DNA from: Agarophyton chilense | Taxonomy: Eukaryota; Rhodophyta; Florideophyceae; Gracilariales; Gracilariaceae | DNA length: 64,000 nucleotides | Assembly (NCBI GenBank): GCA_030374765.1 | Contig: JARGXX010000077.1 | Span: forward strand, 744,001-808,000 | Reading direction: 5' to 3' | In this document: positions 19,630-31,432 of the stretch, piece by piece | How positions within the stretch are numbered: the first letter of the stretch is position 1 | Layout of the letters: each line of letters starts with the position of its first letter | Made by a program: the position numbers and the translations under genes | The notes under the pieces: model-generated | Told to the model about the DNA's origin: nothing | Seen by the model: only the letters and a program-made list of their open reading frames with translations | Databases searched by the model: none

Positions 19630-21283
19630 ATGAGGACGCGCGACTCAGCGCGTTCGGCTACGGCGCGCGCGTCGGCCGCACAGCGCGCCTATGCGCGCAT
19701 TCCGTTTGGTGCTGGCTTGAGTAGGTTGCGTCGCCGCGCTGCCGCTGCTGCTCAGCGTGCCGTGCCTTCTTCTTCGCTTCCTACCTCTTCAGTCTCGGAG
19801 TGCTCAACACCCTCGCATAATGTGCTGCATGCTCCCTCCTCGCAGCCCGCGTCCATTTCATCTCCGCCAAGGCCTCCACTTCCTTCTCCTACAAATAGGG
19901 ATGACTATATCACCGTCCTCGAGGCTCGCATGCATCAGATGGAAAAAGTTCCTACCAATTCCTTTTACCACTCGTACGCCGGCGAGTTTGATGTAAGTTT
20001 TTTTTTTGACCGCTTCTCGTTCGCTATGCAACACTTGTGGCCTCAACTTTCCAAACACAAGCGCTGACCGACGCTCTGTCGCTTTTTTTTGTTGCTGCCT
20101 TGCGCTTGCTTTTGCTTGCCTGCATGCGTAATTTTTGTGTTTTCCTCCCGGGAAACAGATGCTAATGGGTGTAGATAGGAAAGCTGTTCGAAGCCTTTCA
20201 GAATTTGAAACCAGCACCAAAGTCGAGAATGCTTACCGAAACAGGTACGCCAATATCCTGTCAAACGAACGCACCCGTGTCAAGCTCAAGGAAATCGCGC
20301 CTGGAGGCAATGATTACATCAATGCCAACCTCGTCACGGGCAACCTTGGTCACCCCGGATACATAGCAACCCAGGCGCCACTCCCAGAAACAACTCCTCA
20401 CTTTTGGCAAATGGTGTATGAATCTGTTTCACCTGTCATAATTATGCTCACCAGAGAACAAGAAGACTACTGCGACGTCGTGAAAAGCGATCAATATTGG
20501 CCTCCGGTCGGCGAAAACCTCTTGTTCAATGATTACCTCGTACACGGAATCGATCAGGAGGTTGACAACCACCACGGCGTCATACAGCGCCGTTTTCAGG
20601 TCGGTCGCGTCGTTGACAAGCGGAAAAAGCACGCGAGAGACCTTGTGCATGCCGACTCGCTCATTTCCCCCACCTCGGAGAGCACAGTATGGCAGACGCC
20701 CGCGAGAGGCCGCGCACACTCTGCTGGCGACGAAGACGACTTTGACTGTAGTGATGAGGAACTGTTTCGAAACCTCGAGCTCATTGGACCCGTGTTGGAG
20801 GTCATTCAGTTGCAGTATCTCGATTGGCCAGACCAGAACGTGCCTGCGCACCCGGGCACTTTGTTAGACCTATGTAGAAGAGTGGATGAAATCCTCTCGG
20901 CTCACTACATGAAAACACAGGTGTCAGCACCTCCGATTGTGCACTGCTCAGCTGGTGTGGGCAGGACTGGGACGTTCATCGCCATTGACAGAACACTGAG
21001 ACGGCTATGGGATGCATTTTCTACGTCATCCGGAGAGAGTGGCGACCCAGTGCTCGTGGAAGAAATAAGGGAACTGGTTGGAAAGCTCAAAATCGAACGC
21101 AGCAAGATGGTACAAACACCGGAGCAGTATCGCTTCATCTACGAGGCTGTATTGGCTGGCATGCGCAGTTGGCGGCAGGGGAAGCATCTTTTCGGAGCGC
21201 AGTTGTACGCAAACGCGGCTGATTGTTGCAGCGGCAACGATGAGGCTCCTACCGTGAAGCAACGGCCAGACCAAGACGGTTGA
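19630..21283 (+). CDS. Classical protein tyrosine phosphatase (two exons)
   Basis: Exons 19630-19992 and 20159-21283 join in phase 0 to give 495 residues; the 166-nt intron begins GTAAGT and ends ACAG. The protein removes phosphate from phosphotyrosine. After an Ala/Arg/Ser-rich N-terminal region (about 1-100) come the ordered PTP motifs: NRYANIL, DYINANLV, FWQMVYE, the WPD loop (DWPDQNVP), the P-loop HCSAGVGRTG with catalytic Cys, and QTPEQYRFIY. An acidic insert of about 40 residues (nt 20647-20775), rich in Ser/Asp/Glu, lies between the conserved YWP and WPD regions and could be a regulatory loop. Without the splice, the NRYANIL exon would lack the upstream helix. No membrane or targeting segment is obvious, so it is probably soluble. 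Confidence 0.9.
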
Positions 21284-21499
21284 TGTGTGATGTGGATGCA
21301 CTACGTGTGGTGAACAATTTTTATTTTCCTTTTGATACAACTTGACACTGAAAGTGGTTGGTCGGCTATCGTCAACTTGCATCTTGCATCGGTAGCTATC
21401 CGTGCCTTACCGTCATGTACAGCCCGGTATTGAAAAAAAAGACTCAGTGTATGTGTAGTAAAATTACAAGCAAGCAGGCTAGCCGATCGTGTATGAGGC

Positions 21500-23010
21500 T
21501 CACTGATGGTTGGGGGCGTTCTCCGTAAGGTGCCGTATATGAGAGAAGAACCGAGCAAACTCACTCTGGAAATAGCCGGGTGTTTCTTGTCGGAACGATG
21601 ACTGGTCGAGGAAGGCGCAATGCCCTCCATGGTCGAGAACGTTCAACAAAACTGGTGCGGACGCTATGTCTTGGCTTGTGGGCAGGCTGGCGCCACATTG
21701 ATGGTCGAAGAAAGGATCATCTGCAGCATTGATGATGTACGTGGGGACGGATATGTGCTTGAGCGCGTGGCGGGAGTCTATCTGCTCAGGCAGGACAGGG
21801 AGGTGGAGGCAGGGACAAATGGTCAGGCGGGTTGTGAGGGATTGAAGTGCACGTGTGATGACGAGGAATGACGAGAGATAGGGGTACGTACCTGACGATA
21901 GTAGTCAAAGCGATCGCGGAAACCGAACACTGGCGAGATCAAGAGATCATCGATGAGTCCTATGCGATTGGCGCGGAGCACTTGGTGCGGGTCGACGGGG
22001 TACGGGTTAAGGCCATTCTCAAGAGCTTTCTCAAACTTTGCTGTCATGGTTGCGACGAGCCTAGAGCTGTACACAGCGCCGCGAAAGCCGCTGTCAAGTT
22101 TGTTCTGACAGGCGGCCGGGTCAAACGGGACGCAGGCGGCTGCTGCAGCCACAAGACCGTAGTGAGTGGTGGCTCGGTGCTTGTGCTTTGCCAAGAACTG
22201 ACAGACGATGTTTGCGCCCAACGAAAAGCCGACGAGGTAAACTTGTGGTGGTTGTTGCGAGCAAGCGATGGCGGCGTGACGAATTGCCAGCAAGAGCGTC
22301 TCGACATCTTCCGTAAAGCCAGCGTGATAGAGGCGTAGCGTGTTCGGCGGGGCCTCGTGCTCAGCGCAGGAGCGAAAATTCAACGCGAAGACCTTGAACG
22401 AGTCGCGCTGTAGCGCGGCGACGAGGCGGCGCGTGACAATGCCGACCGAGTTAGACTCGAGCCCGTGAAGAACGACGGCAACGGGCGGCGCGCGCGGCGC
22501 GCGCGACGACGGCACTCGCGTGGGGTCGAAGTCCGACGGTAGTTGGCACACAGTGTCGGGCGAGGGCGGCACACGCTCGTGCGGCGCGAACGACGCACCG
22601 CCTGCCACGTCCACTTGCAACACGGCCGCGCCGTCCGCCGTGCGCAGCTGAAGACGCGCGTAACGCACGACCGGCGCCGGCGGGTACAAGTGCGCTAGAA
22701 TCGTCTGTACGTGCGCGTTGGCAACCGGGAACGGCCGAAACTCTCGCGGCGTGAAGCCCCGCAGAAGAACGTGTGGCTCGCCTCCTCCTCCTCCTCCTCC
22801 TCCTCCTTCTCCTGCCACCGCCGTCGTCGTCTCGCCTGCTTCGTTTGCTTGCGCATGGTCGCGGCGCATTTCGACGGCGCGCGATGGGCACGTCGCCCGC
22901 GCGCGGCGCCCAGGCGGGAGGCGCGCGCGGGACGCGCTTGGCTGGAAGGTCGGCGGCGTGGCGGTGGCGACACCTGCGGCGGTGGCGGTGGGGCGCCACG
23001 CGGGCGACAT
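21500..23010 (-). CDS. EMB8/YheT-type alpha/beta hydrolase (two exons)
   Basis: Exons 21892-23010 and 21500-21781 (minus strand) join in phase 0 to give 466 residues; the 110-nt intron runs GTACGT..GCAG. The first exon has the family's early motif NAHVQTILAHLYPP, the oxyanion region VVLHGLESNS, and the nucleophile elbow GFSLGANIV. The second exon supplies the acid (NAADDPFF) and the catalytic His (DHGGHCAF), which is why the splice is needed. Relatives (ABHD1/3, yeast EHT1/YMR210-like, bacterial YheT) act as lipid esterases or acyltransferases; the substrate is not predictable. The N-terminus from ATG 23010 is Ala/Arg/Pro-rich and could be an organelle-targeting peptide; ATG 22869 is an alternative. 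A Gly run is encoded by (CTC)n at about 22782-22808. Convergent with the phosphatase gene, 216 bp apart. Confidence 0.88.
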
Positions 23011-23703
23011 GTCGACGAAGACGGCAAATTCTCGCGCGGGACGGCCCGTTCTGAGCGAAGCGCAACTTGCGCTTCGCAAAGCCACGAACCAAAAGCCACA
23101 AGCCACAAGAGAAGCAGCACGCGTACTACGCGTGGAATGCGTGGTACGCGTGGGATGCGTGGCACAACTCACGGCCGCAACGCACAGCTGGCAAGCGTGG
23201 CAGCGCGCTAAAAAAAAAGTGGCACGCCGATGCGCTGCTTGTGTTGCTTTGTGTTTCGCCACACGCGTTCCATCTCGGCGCGTATCCAATCGCTCCAGCG
23301 GAAGGTGAGCGCGTGCGTGGCACGCACACGACGCGCGTGAACCAAAGACGCGCAGTCGCTCCAAGTCTACGAGGCTGCGAGGCAGAGGCAGAGGCTCGTG
23401 GGTGAGCGTGACGTACGTTCCACCGCGAGCGTTGCGCACCGGTACAGCGAGTGGTGGCGCGCGCAGAGCCGTTGCGTGTGTGCGGTGCGCGTGTCCGATT
23501 CGCACCGCTCTAGCGAACGCCGCGTGCTTGCTTGTTTGCTTTATCATGACGCCTTGCTTTCGGATGTAACGCGCTCGTCGCGCTCCTCCCCTTCGCCTGG
23601 CTCGCGCCTCTGTGCCGCCCTCCCGCAAACCCAAATCATTCATCGTCTCCCTCTCCCTCACCCATTCATTCCCCTCCCCCTCCTCACGACACCCCACCCC
23701 CTC

Positions 23704-26700
23704 ATGGCCGACTCTTGGGGCGTTGACCGCCTGCTCAACCTCACGCGCTCCCTCTCCCGCGCCCTGCAGCCATTCCGCGGCGTGCACGAAGATGCCGCCC
23801 AGCTGCACGCCAGTCTCACCCGCCTCACGCACAGTTTGCATCAAATCACCCGCTCCTACCCCTCCGCCGCCGCCTCCCTGTTGTGGATAGACGACGTGGG
23901 CGCCGCCCTGCAGGCCGCCTACCGCCACCTCGATGCCGACAATCTTTCGCGCTCCCGCAGCCTAAAGCATACCAATCCCGCACCCACCACCCGTCGACGC
24001 AAGCGTCTTTCGCTTGCCAATTTGTTCTCGCCCCCTTCCTCCCACAGCGCTGCGCTTCAAAACCCTGCCTCGCACCCAAACCCGCATCCACCCCCGCCGC
24101 GCCATGCTTCCTCGTCCATGCACAAGTTCCGCCACTCCTTTTCCAGACTGCTCTTCAACCCTGCTCCGAGCGCCACCACCACCATCAGCCCGCTCAAAAT
24201 TGCCGCCCGTCTCGTCGATGAATGGATCATCGCCGTGCGCTCAGCCTCTGAAACCGCCTCTCCCGACGATGTGGACAGCTGGCTTTCGCTAAGTGATGGC
24301 CTACCGCCAATGCCGCAGCAGCACTCCGTCTGTCAGCATCCTGTTTATCATCGTCTTCGCCAGCTCATCACCTCGGCTACCGTCCAGAGCACCGAATACC
24401 AGGGCAAGCCTGTCGCTGCCACTGTCGCCTTGCTTGGCCCCCACGGAGTTGGTAAAACTGCCCTTGCCGTACAACTCGTGCACGACCTCGCCACCACTTT
24501 TGCAGACGGCGTCACATGGATTCAATTGGGCGCAAACGTTTCCGAGGAAGAGCTGCTCGATCAACTAATCCGCTGTGTTGACACTCTCATAGCCGGTGAT
24601 TTTCGTTCATCTGTTCGTTACTGCTCCTCCATCTCAGCCGTACTTGCCCGCGCTTGCCGCTTGCTGTCGAATGTCTCCACTTTGCTAGTCGTTGATGATG
24701 TAGTCGGCGCAAACGCAACACAGGCATTAGAAGCCATTGTTTCCGCGATAGGACCAGCTAGTCTTGTGCTGTATACTACTCCGCATGCCATCGACGACAA
24801 CGACCAGCAACAGTTACTGAACGCGTCCTGCGTGGCTAAAGTCGTTGTGCACCCGTTGCCACCGCGCGCTCCAGAGGCCTCGCTCATGTTCCGTGCTTGG
24901 TTGCCCAAGTCAACGTCCGCCGCTAGCTCCTCCGCTGACTTTGTTCACATCAACGAGCAGGACCAAATCGTCCGAGCTTGCCACGGCCTGCCGCTTGCCC
25001 TATCTATGTCGGCTGGCTTCCTCTCCCGCTTCCCGGCCCATTGGTCCACGCTGGCCGCAGCGGTGTCCTCATCCGAATCTGGCAACGAGACCGTCTTCCG
25101 CGTCTTGGGTCTGCTGCGGGACAAGGGAAAGGAGCGATTTGAACGGCAGCTTCGAGACATTGCATGCCTGCCGGAGGGCGTCTGGATCTCCCTTTCCGCG
25201 TTGGCAGACTTGTGGGGTGTTGATTATCAGTCCATCAAGGAAAGCGCCCGTCGAATGGGGCGCATAGCGTTTGCCGACTATCGTCTTGGTGATACGAGTG
25301 ATGATAGTCGCGTGCGTTTCCATTCTCACGTGCACCACTTTTGTCAGCGGTTGGCGTCAGAAGAAGATGTATTGGCGTCGCATCGCAAGATGCTAGTGAA
25401 CATGCGCGACCGCAGATCACAAACGCTCAAGTCGCGGTTGAAAACGCACTACCTGTCGTGGTGGACAGCGTGTTTCGCAGATTCGTATACAAGTCGACGC
25501 CTTCATTGGCACATGTTCAGGGCACGCCAACTGGATCGGCTGCGGGAGCTCATTTGCGACTATGATTGGCTATGTCAGCGATTAGAACACCACAGTTTAA
25601 TCGGAGTGCTTTCAGAATTTACCACCGCATTGCACGAAGAGGAGGAAAGCGAATCGACGGCGGAGGCAGAGGGAATTGAAGCGATTCTGGAAACCATTCA
25701 AACAGCCGGAAAGCTGCGAAATTCAGACTTATTGGCACCTAGCGCATTTCCGACGTTTTTGGTGAACAACCTTCACGAGTATGAGCAATCGAGTTTGTAC
25801 GTGAAGGATCTCTTAGCATCTACATATGAACAGGCTCGTCGACCGTGGCTCAAACCCATTCCTCCCATCGAGCCTCCGCTGCTGTCGAGCGTCACAGACA
25901 CCGACTCGGATTCATATTCGGAAGAAGAGTCTGATTTATGGTCCGAAACCGACGAAAGCGAACCTCTAGTCCTCGTATCGCACAGTCTTGCGAGCACGTC
26001 GAGCGGGAAAGTGGTATGCGCAGCACGAAATGGAAATATTCAGGTCTATGATCCTGCCACAGGCAAGAATATTATCTCGTGGTCAGGTTCAATTCTCTCG
26101 GATGATGTCAATGATCGATGTCTCGGTGCCATCGAAACTTTCCAAGACTTCATAATTACGGGGCATAAAAATGGAAGATTGTATCTTCGTTCGATTCGAA
26201 ATGGGCAAGTTGAAGTCATTGAAGAGTCCTTGAGAACACAGGACCAGATTTGTGCGCTGGCTACCACTGAAGATGGAGTTGTTGCGGCGGGTACTGATCG
26301 AGGCCTTATTTATGTTCTCAAGCATGTGGATGATTTTGGATGTAAGTCTACACGATATGACTTGGAAGGTCTTTGTTGGTCAATTGCTAGCTTGTATGTA
26401 TTTCCTGATGGTCATAAGGTAGCTGCCAGTAGTTTCAATGGATTCGCTAGTATTTGGACGATTAATGAGCATGGTGAGAACCATAGACGGGTGTCCTTAA
26501 ACGGGCATCTGCCATCCATCGGACACAAAGAGAATTACATTCAAACGTTTGCAAGCATAGGAGGTGGGAAACGGTTGTTATCTTCATGTCGCGCCGGTGT
26601 GGTTAACGCCTGGAATGCAGAAACTGGAGATTGCCTATGGACACAACATTATGGATACCAGTTCAGTCGCAGTTTATCATTGCAAGCATTTGGAATCAGA

Positions 26701-26970
26701 CATTTTGCTTCAGGTCGTAGAGAAGGTGTGAAGGCTATGAGATTGTTGAATGTCGGGTATCCTTACATGATCACTCGTGGTGGAGCTGGTCATGAATTGC
26801 TTATTGTCACGGCAGGCAATTCGCAGAATGTCATGGCGATTGTGACTGGAGACCAGATGATTACTAACTGGTTAGAGCTGTGGCATCCGGGGAACGGTAG
26901 TATATATGTGGCGGTGTGTTATGGGGATGGTCGGTTGATGTCCTATGAGCTCGTGACAGCGCTGAAATGA
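23704..26970 (+). CDS. NB-ARC/WD40 STAND NTPase, APAF1-like architecture
   Basis: A 1088-residue protein with the layout of apoptosome and NLR sensors. Residues about 1-200: helical N-terminal region of unknown class. NB-ARC: P-loop GPHGVGKT at 245, Walker B LLVVDDV near 328, GLPLA near 427, and a winged-helix end with RFHSHVHHF near 538 in the place of the MHD motif. Residues about 585-645 resemble the helical APAF1 C-terminal arm (WWTACFADSY..RRLHWHMF..LICDYDWLCQRL). An acidic linker at about 733-758 precedes WD40-like repeats to the end. In known relatives, ligand binding by the WD40 part triggers nucleotide exchange and oligomerisation. A role in cell-death or immune signalling is inference. 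ATG 23704 follows a pyrimidine-rich leader; the frame is open upstream from 23398. Confidence 0.85.
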   Translation: MADSWGVDRLLNLTRSLSRALQPFRGVHEDAAQLHASLTRLTHSLHQITRSYPSAAASLLWIDDVGAALQAAYRHLDADNLSRSRSLKHTNPAPTTRRRKRLSLANLFSPPSSHSAALQNPASHPNPHPPPPRHASSSMHKFRHSFSRLLFNPAPSATTTISPLKIAARLVDEWIIAVRSASETASPDDVDSWLSLSDGLPPMPQQHSVCQHPVYHRLRQLITSATVQSTEYQGKPVAATVALLGPHGVGKTALAVQLVHDLATTFADGVTWIQLGANVSEEELLDQLIRCVDTLIAGDFRSSVRYCSSISAVLARACRLLSNVSTLLVVDDVVGANATQALEAIVSAIGPASLVLYTTPHAIDDNDQQQLLNASCVAKVVVHPLPPRAPEASLMFRAWLPKSTSAASSSADFVHINEQDQIVRACHGLPLALSMSAGFLSRFPAHWSTLAAAVSSSESGNETVFRVLGLLRDKGKERFERQLRDIACLPEGVWISLSALADLWGVDYQSIKESARRMGRIAFADYRLGDTSDDSRVRFHSHVHHFCQRLASEEDVLASHRKMLVNMRDRRSQTLKSRLKTHYLSWWTACFADSYTSRRLHWHMFRARQLDRLRELICDYDWLCQRLEHHSLIGVLSEFTTALHEEEESESTAEAEGIEAILETIQTAGKLRNSDLLAPSAFPTFLVNNLHEYEQSSLYVKDLLASTYEQARRPWLKPIPPIEPPLLSSVTDTDSDSYSEEESDLWSETDESEPLVLVSHSLASTSSGKVVCAARNGNIQVYDPATGKNIISWSGSILSDDVNDRCLGAIETFQDFIITGHKNGRLYLRSIRNGQVEVIEESLRTQDQICALATTEDGVVAAGTDRGLIYVLKHVDDFGCKSTRYDLEGLCWSIASLYVFPDGHKVAASSFNGFASIWTINEHGENHRRVSLNGHLPSIGHKENYIQTFASIGGGKRLLSSCRAGVVNAWNAETGDCLWTQHYGYQFSRSLSLQAFGIRHFASGRREGVKAMRLLNVGYPYMITRGGAGHELLIVTAGNSQNVMAIVTGDQMITNWLELWHPGNGSIYVAVCYGDGRLMSYELVTALK

Positions 26971-29900
26971 GTCCGTGTTTTTTTTTCTAACTTTTTGTTG
27001 TTGGTTGTTGCAGCGAACAGCATATGTATTAAAAGGCAGAAGAGCCGAAGCCCTGACGCTTCAGAATTCTTTATTCGGAATGGTGGAAGACATTTGCAGC
27101 GCTGTTCGTGCATGGCGCTTGTAAACTTTGCTTCGACGAAGAAAAGTGAACCGGCACAAAGTGGTCACTCGTGGGAACAAAAGGGTGTGTACAGCGAGCC
27201 ACAGCACACCGCGTGATTAAGTGAGTAACTATGTCGGATATGAGATGTCTCACGTGAGCTTATTTTAGGCTATGGATTAGTTCTCTTCAGTTTTAACTCT
27301 GCATCGTGTAGGTGCACCAATCGTGCGATCAAGCGACCTGGAACGTATGTCGTACGACAAGACAAGAACGACGCTACTCTACTTGCCCTCAACGTAGCGT
27401 GGGTGGTCCCGCAACCGAAGCCCTCCAAGATATCTGTGACACACTATCCATAGTGTGCGAGTGGTGCTGCATGAAGCGGTCGGGGGCAGACGACTCTCCC
27501 GGAGCTACGTTTCTTGAACTAGGCTCTCCGGACTCGCTGTAATCGCGTAGATGCGCACTATGACCGCCAACTGCATAATACTCTGGTCATACGCCATTGT
27601 ATGGCGTAAATCATGACTGAGTATCGAGGGTTAGCAATCCTACCAAGCAGTTTGGTGGGTTGAGAGAGATGCCCTAGCTAGTAACGCGGCACGCACGCAC
27701 GATGTCTTATGGAAATGTGCTGCACACCAAACTGTGGCTTGGAATACCGATTATTGGACGTTCCACCGTTTTCTTCATGACGCGATATCCATCTTTATCC
27801 CATAAAAAAAAGCTTGCAAATACTGCTACAACAACATTCCTTTCCTACTGTGGTTCAACATTCACCCAGTTTTCAAACATTCAAAACTCTTCCAAGTCCA
27901 GGAAGTGTTGACCATGACCACAACTCAAAACGATTCTACCCTCTTTCCCCACTGCACTGATTGTTCGCATCACATCGCGGATCCAATGCAATTTAGTCGA
28001 TTGAGAAACAAGTTGTTCGATGCATAAGAAGTTAGCGTTGTGAGCATGTTTGCGAGATGTAGCCGTTCCGTATTGGAATCAGAGTTGGAACAGAATAAGA
28101 AAATTGAGTCACGAGATCAAGTGGTGGTTTTCTCCAAAATGTTGCGTAGTACAGTACAGTATGAACGAGCAGCAGAAACGGCACTCCTGGGCGTTCCAAG
28201 TTCGAAAAGCATTTAGATTTCATGTTACTGCGACGGTATTTCCTTAAAGGATCTCCATCAAGCTTTCATCAGGATCCCATCCCCTTTACGAGCCTACAAT
28301 ATCTAAAAGTCCGGTTGCAGCGTCCAATTCTGGGCTTTGTTACGCCCGTTCCATTTTCAATTATTCTCGCATGTTTGTCTCGAATCGTCCCCATCTACTT
28401 TTTACGATCATGTCTCGAGCCGAACGGCTTATAATTTTCGACGTTCTTTGACTCTACGAGCCATTCTATGAACTCAAAGAGGTTGAAAAGTAACGTTTGC
28501 GCTCAAGTGTTTGCCAATGTTCCGTCGCAGATATAGCTTGTCATCATGTATTGTTTCATGGACATCTTCAACTCACACCTAATACAGGAGGTGTCGAATG
28601 ATCCTTTCGTGCCGTGTAATATTGAAGTGCTTTCGGCGGCTCGTAGTCAGTGTTTTTTCTTTGAATTGATGAAATTGCTCTGTGTAACTGCGACTTCTGT
28701 TTGCGCGAAAATTTTGTTTCTCATCGTCATGTCACTATTTTTAGTTCTGATAAGATGGACAAGTAGTCTTGAGGATGCACTTGGAAGGGCTTGCCTTTTC
28801 ACTGCGACGCTACAAAGTTGGGATTTTTCTGGGACTGTTTCCTTTTGTTTGAAGCTCTCTACTTTTAACTTACTAATCAATCTCTGCTTCATTTTCATCT
28901 CAGTTCGGAATACGTTGTGTTTTGAGTTTTGGAAAAAGGTCATCACCCGAAGGGCCTGGTTCTTTCCCCATGCTGCTATAAGCTTAAGGGTGTGGCAAAG
29001 CTATTGATTTGCTTTCGAAAGCTATCTTATACAGGGTGTGTTTAGAACTAATTTGACATGCAGTATGTCGGAGAGGCCTCTACGGAGCTGTTTCTTCTGG
29101 TCTCAGCAACTACAAGTAATTTGTCTTGCTAGAGTACCTTCAGTGGAGAAGTTTTAAGCGTCCTTTGTAAACATATTAGGAGGAATGGATGTAAGGCCTC
29201 CAATCCTCTAATAAAGACCAAGCTCATTTTCATGTATGCCACAGACACCTTGGCGCTGCTACGCAATCGTTCACAAGCAGACATTTCGTCATAAAAAAAA
29301 AAAGGCTTTGTGATAGACGCAAAGGAACCGGAAGCAAACATCTTGGTGCAAGAAAGTCAACACTTCAATCCTGCATAAACGGGCCAAGATGGAGGGTTCT
29401 GGGGTTCACATTTTATTCAATAGAATTATTGACAAGGATACATGTCATCCCTACACCGTGGACCTCGCGACATGTCACACACATCCTATCTTTCTAATAT
29501 CTCTGAAGTCGTGTGATAAACTATGCTCTCACAGCTTTATGGAGCGCGAGAAACGATGAACCTATTTCGGCTCTGGGATATGGCTAGCTAATACTAGGCA
29601 AACCAGCCCAAACCCTCACCCATTTTCTCTCGATAGATCCTTGTTCATTGACTCTTTAACCGCGGTCTCTTCCACAACCTACATCTGTAGCTGCACCCAG
29701 GACTTCGACGATATCTTTGTTTCGTTTGTCTGTGCAATAGTTGTCGCCCCAAACAAATATAGATAATGGTTTCGCCCAAAACTATGAACACTTTGAGCTT
29801 TACGGTTCGAGAGAGACATAACTTCTACCTGTAGCAGAGAGAGGCTTACAACCTGGTGCCGAATGATCCAACACCTACGACATTGACTTGCTTTGGGTTG

Positions 29901-31432
29901 TTTTTATTGGCAGAAAGCATGATGGGCCATTCAGTCAGAAACGGAGGTGCAATCCGCAAAAACGTGTGGACGAGTTAGGGCTGCAATGCGGATCCTCTAG
30001 CCTAGCTAGACTCGAGTTGATGAAATTGTATTGGCCAAAAGTTGTTGGAGGCTTGGAGCTGATTCTCATTGATTCAGAGCACTACAAAAAACATTGTCAG
30101 CAGTTTCATGGTTGTAGACAAAATGTATGACCTGTGCATGCGCACAACAGATATCTACTCGTGATTCTATGGTGCATGTAGAGGGCAGAACAAGCCACGA
30201 ATGCACTCAAATGGAGCGTGCGTGCATTTCCACAACAGCCGCGGAAGAAGAAAAGAGGCGCACCGCAGGCAAGCAATCCAGATCAGCATTTAGTCACGCG
30301 CCAATGCAGCTTTTGGGATTGGCGAATGAGTTGCGTCACTCGGGAAACGTGGTGGAACTGGCGGCTACCGCCGTGCTGTGACAGCTTGTTACGCAAGAAC
30401 GAAGCTACAGCACGCAACATCCACGCGTTTGGCTGCAATTCGGCCCGGAATAGATGATTTTGATCGGGTTCGTCTGCACTGGAAATAAAACCATGGGGCG
30501 GTCTTGCTTGCCAATAGTTGCATAGCCGCTGCGGTAGCTGAATGCGACTTGTGCGGCTACATATCAACGCAGGCGATGGAAAAAAATTTCCGGCGTAATG
30601 TGCAATGTTTCTAACGCAAGAGGATGATCATACATCGTCGGCGATTTGAAGGCAGTAAGAAGTTTTAAGTACGTGATGAGGCTCAACGGCAGTGAGACTG
30701 AGTGAAGCTCGGCGCTATGACCGTACTTTTGTTGGTAGCGGCATTCTTTCTTTGCATGACAGTCTGCAGCATGCGGTTTGTTTCCATGAGGTAGGAAGTT
30801 TTAACTTCACATCCGGGAAGATGACTCAAAGTACGAAAGGAATGCATCGCTATTATCGACGCTGAGTAACCAGAAAAATTGCAACCGAACGGCCTTGACA
30901 GGTGGGGCATGAGTGGCGTTCCGTGTGGAGATGCTTGTTCTTTCGTTCCGTTCCCCGCTTCGACAAGAGCACGTTCGCTTAGATACTATACACCCAGTCT
31001 ACTAGCTAAGCAGTATACATAGCACTTAGGGCATCCACACGTGTAGCCGTCTCCACTGCGCCCATGAATGAGCAACGCTCGCGAAACGAAAGAACAAAGC
31101 GCGCCAAAAATCGCCATCACTTCCGCGATTTCCTGGCTCATGCCTACTTGTCCCCGGGAGCGGGAGAGTTCATCGTCCCATCTTTTTGAGGAGTGAGTCT
31201 TCGACAACCTTCGTCCATGCGCTCCCTCACCCCACCCTATCCCTCGTCACTCCCCCACCGTCGCTCGCGCGTCTAAATGGCTCCACGCCACCCCCCTGAC
31301 GCCTTCTTCATCTCCACACCCCCGAACCGCCCAGTCCATCCTGCCAGAGCCTCCTGCACTTCTTTCTACGCCTCGCTGACCACTCCAACAAGCAGAGCGC
31401 TTTCCGCCTCGCTTCCAAAGCCATTCTGAACC
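26971..31432. other. Long intergenic region without recognisable gene
   Basis: About 4.5 kb. The longest open frame, 28546-29007 (153 codons), is hydrophobic and AT-rich and matches nothing I recognise. A 48-nt imperfect hairpin at 27577-27624 followed by a second small hairpin (CTACCAA / TTTGGTGG) is the only structure noted. Positions 31200-31432 are the pyrimidine-rich leader of the next gene. Confidence 0.55.

Noticed and set aside
23011-23928. N-terminal extension of the hydrolase to 23928
   Set aside because: It is Arg/Ala-rich, runs into the neighbour's coding region, and starts without ATG; ATG 23010 fits better.
28546-29007. 153-codon hydrophobic frame
   Set aside because: It is in AT-rich DNA where hydrophobic frames arise by chance, and has no leader or known motif.
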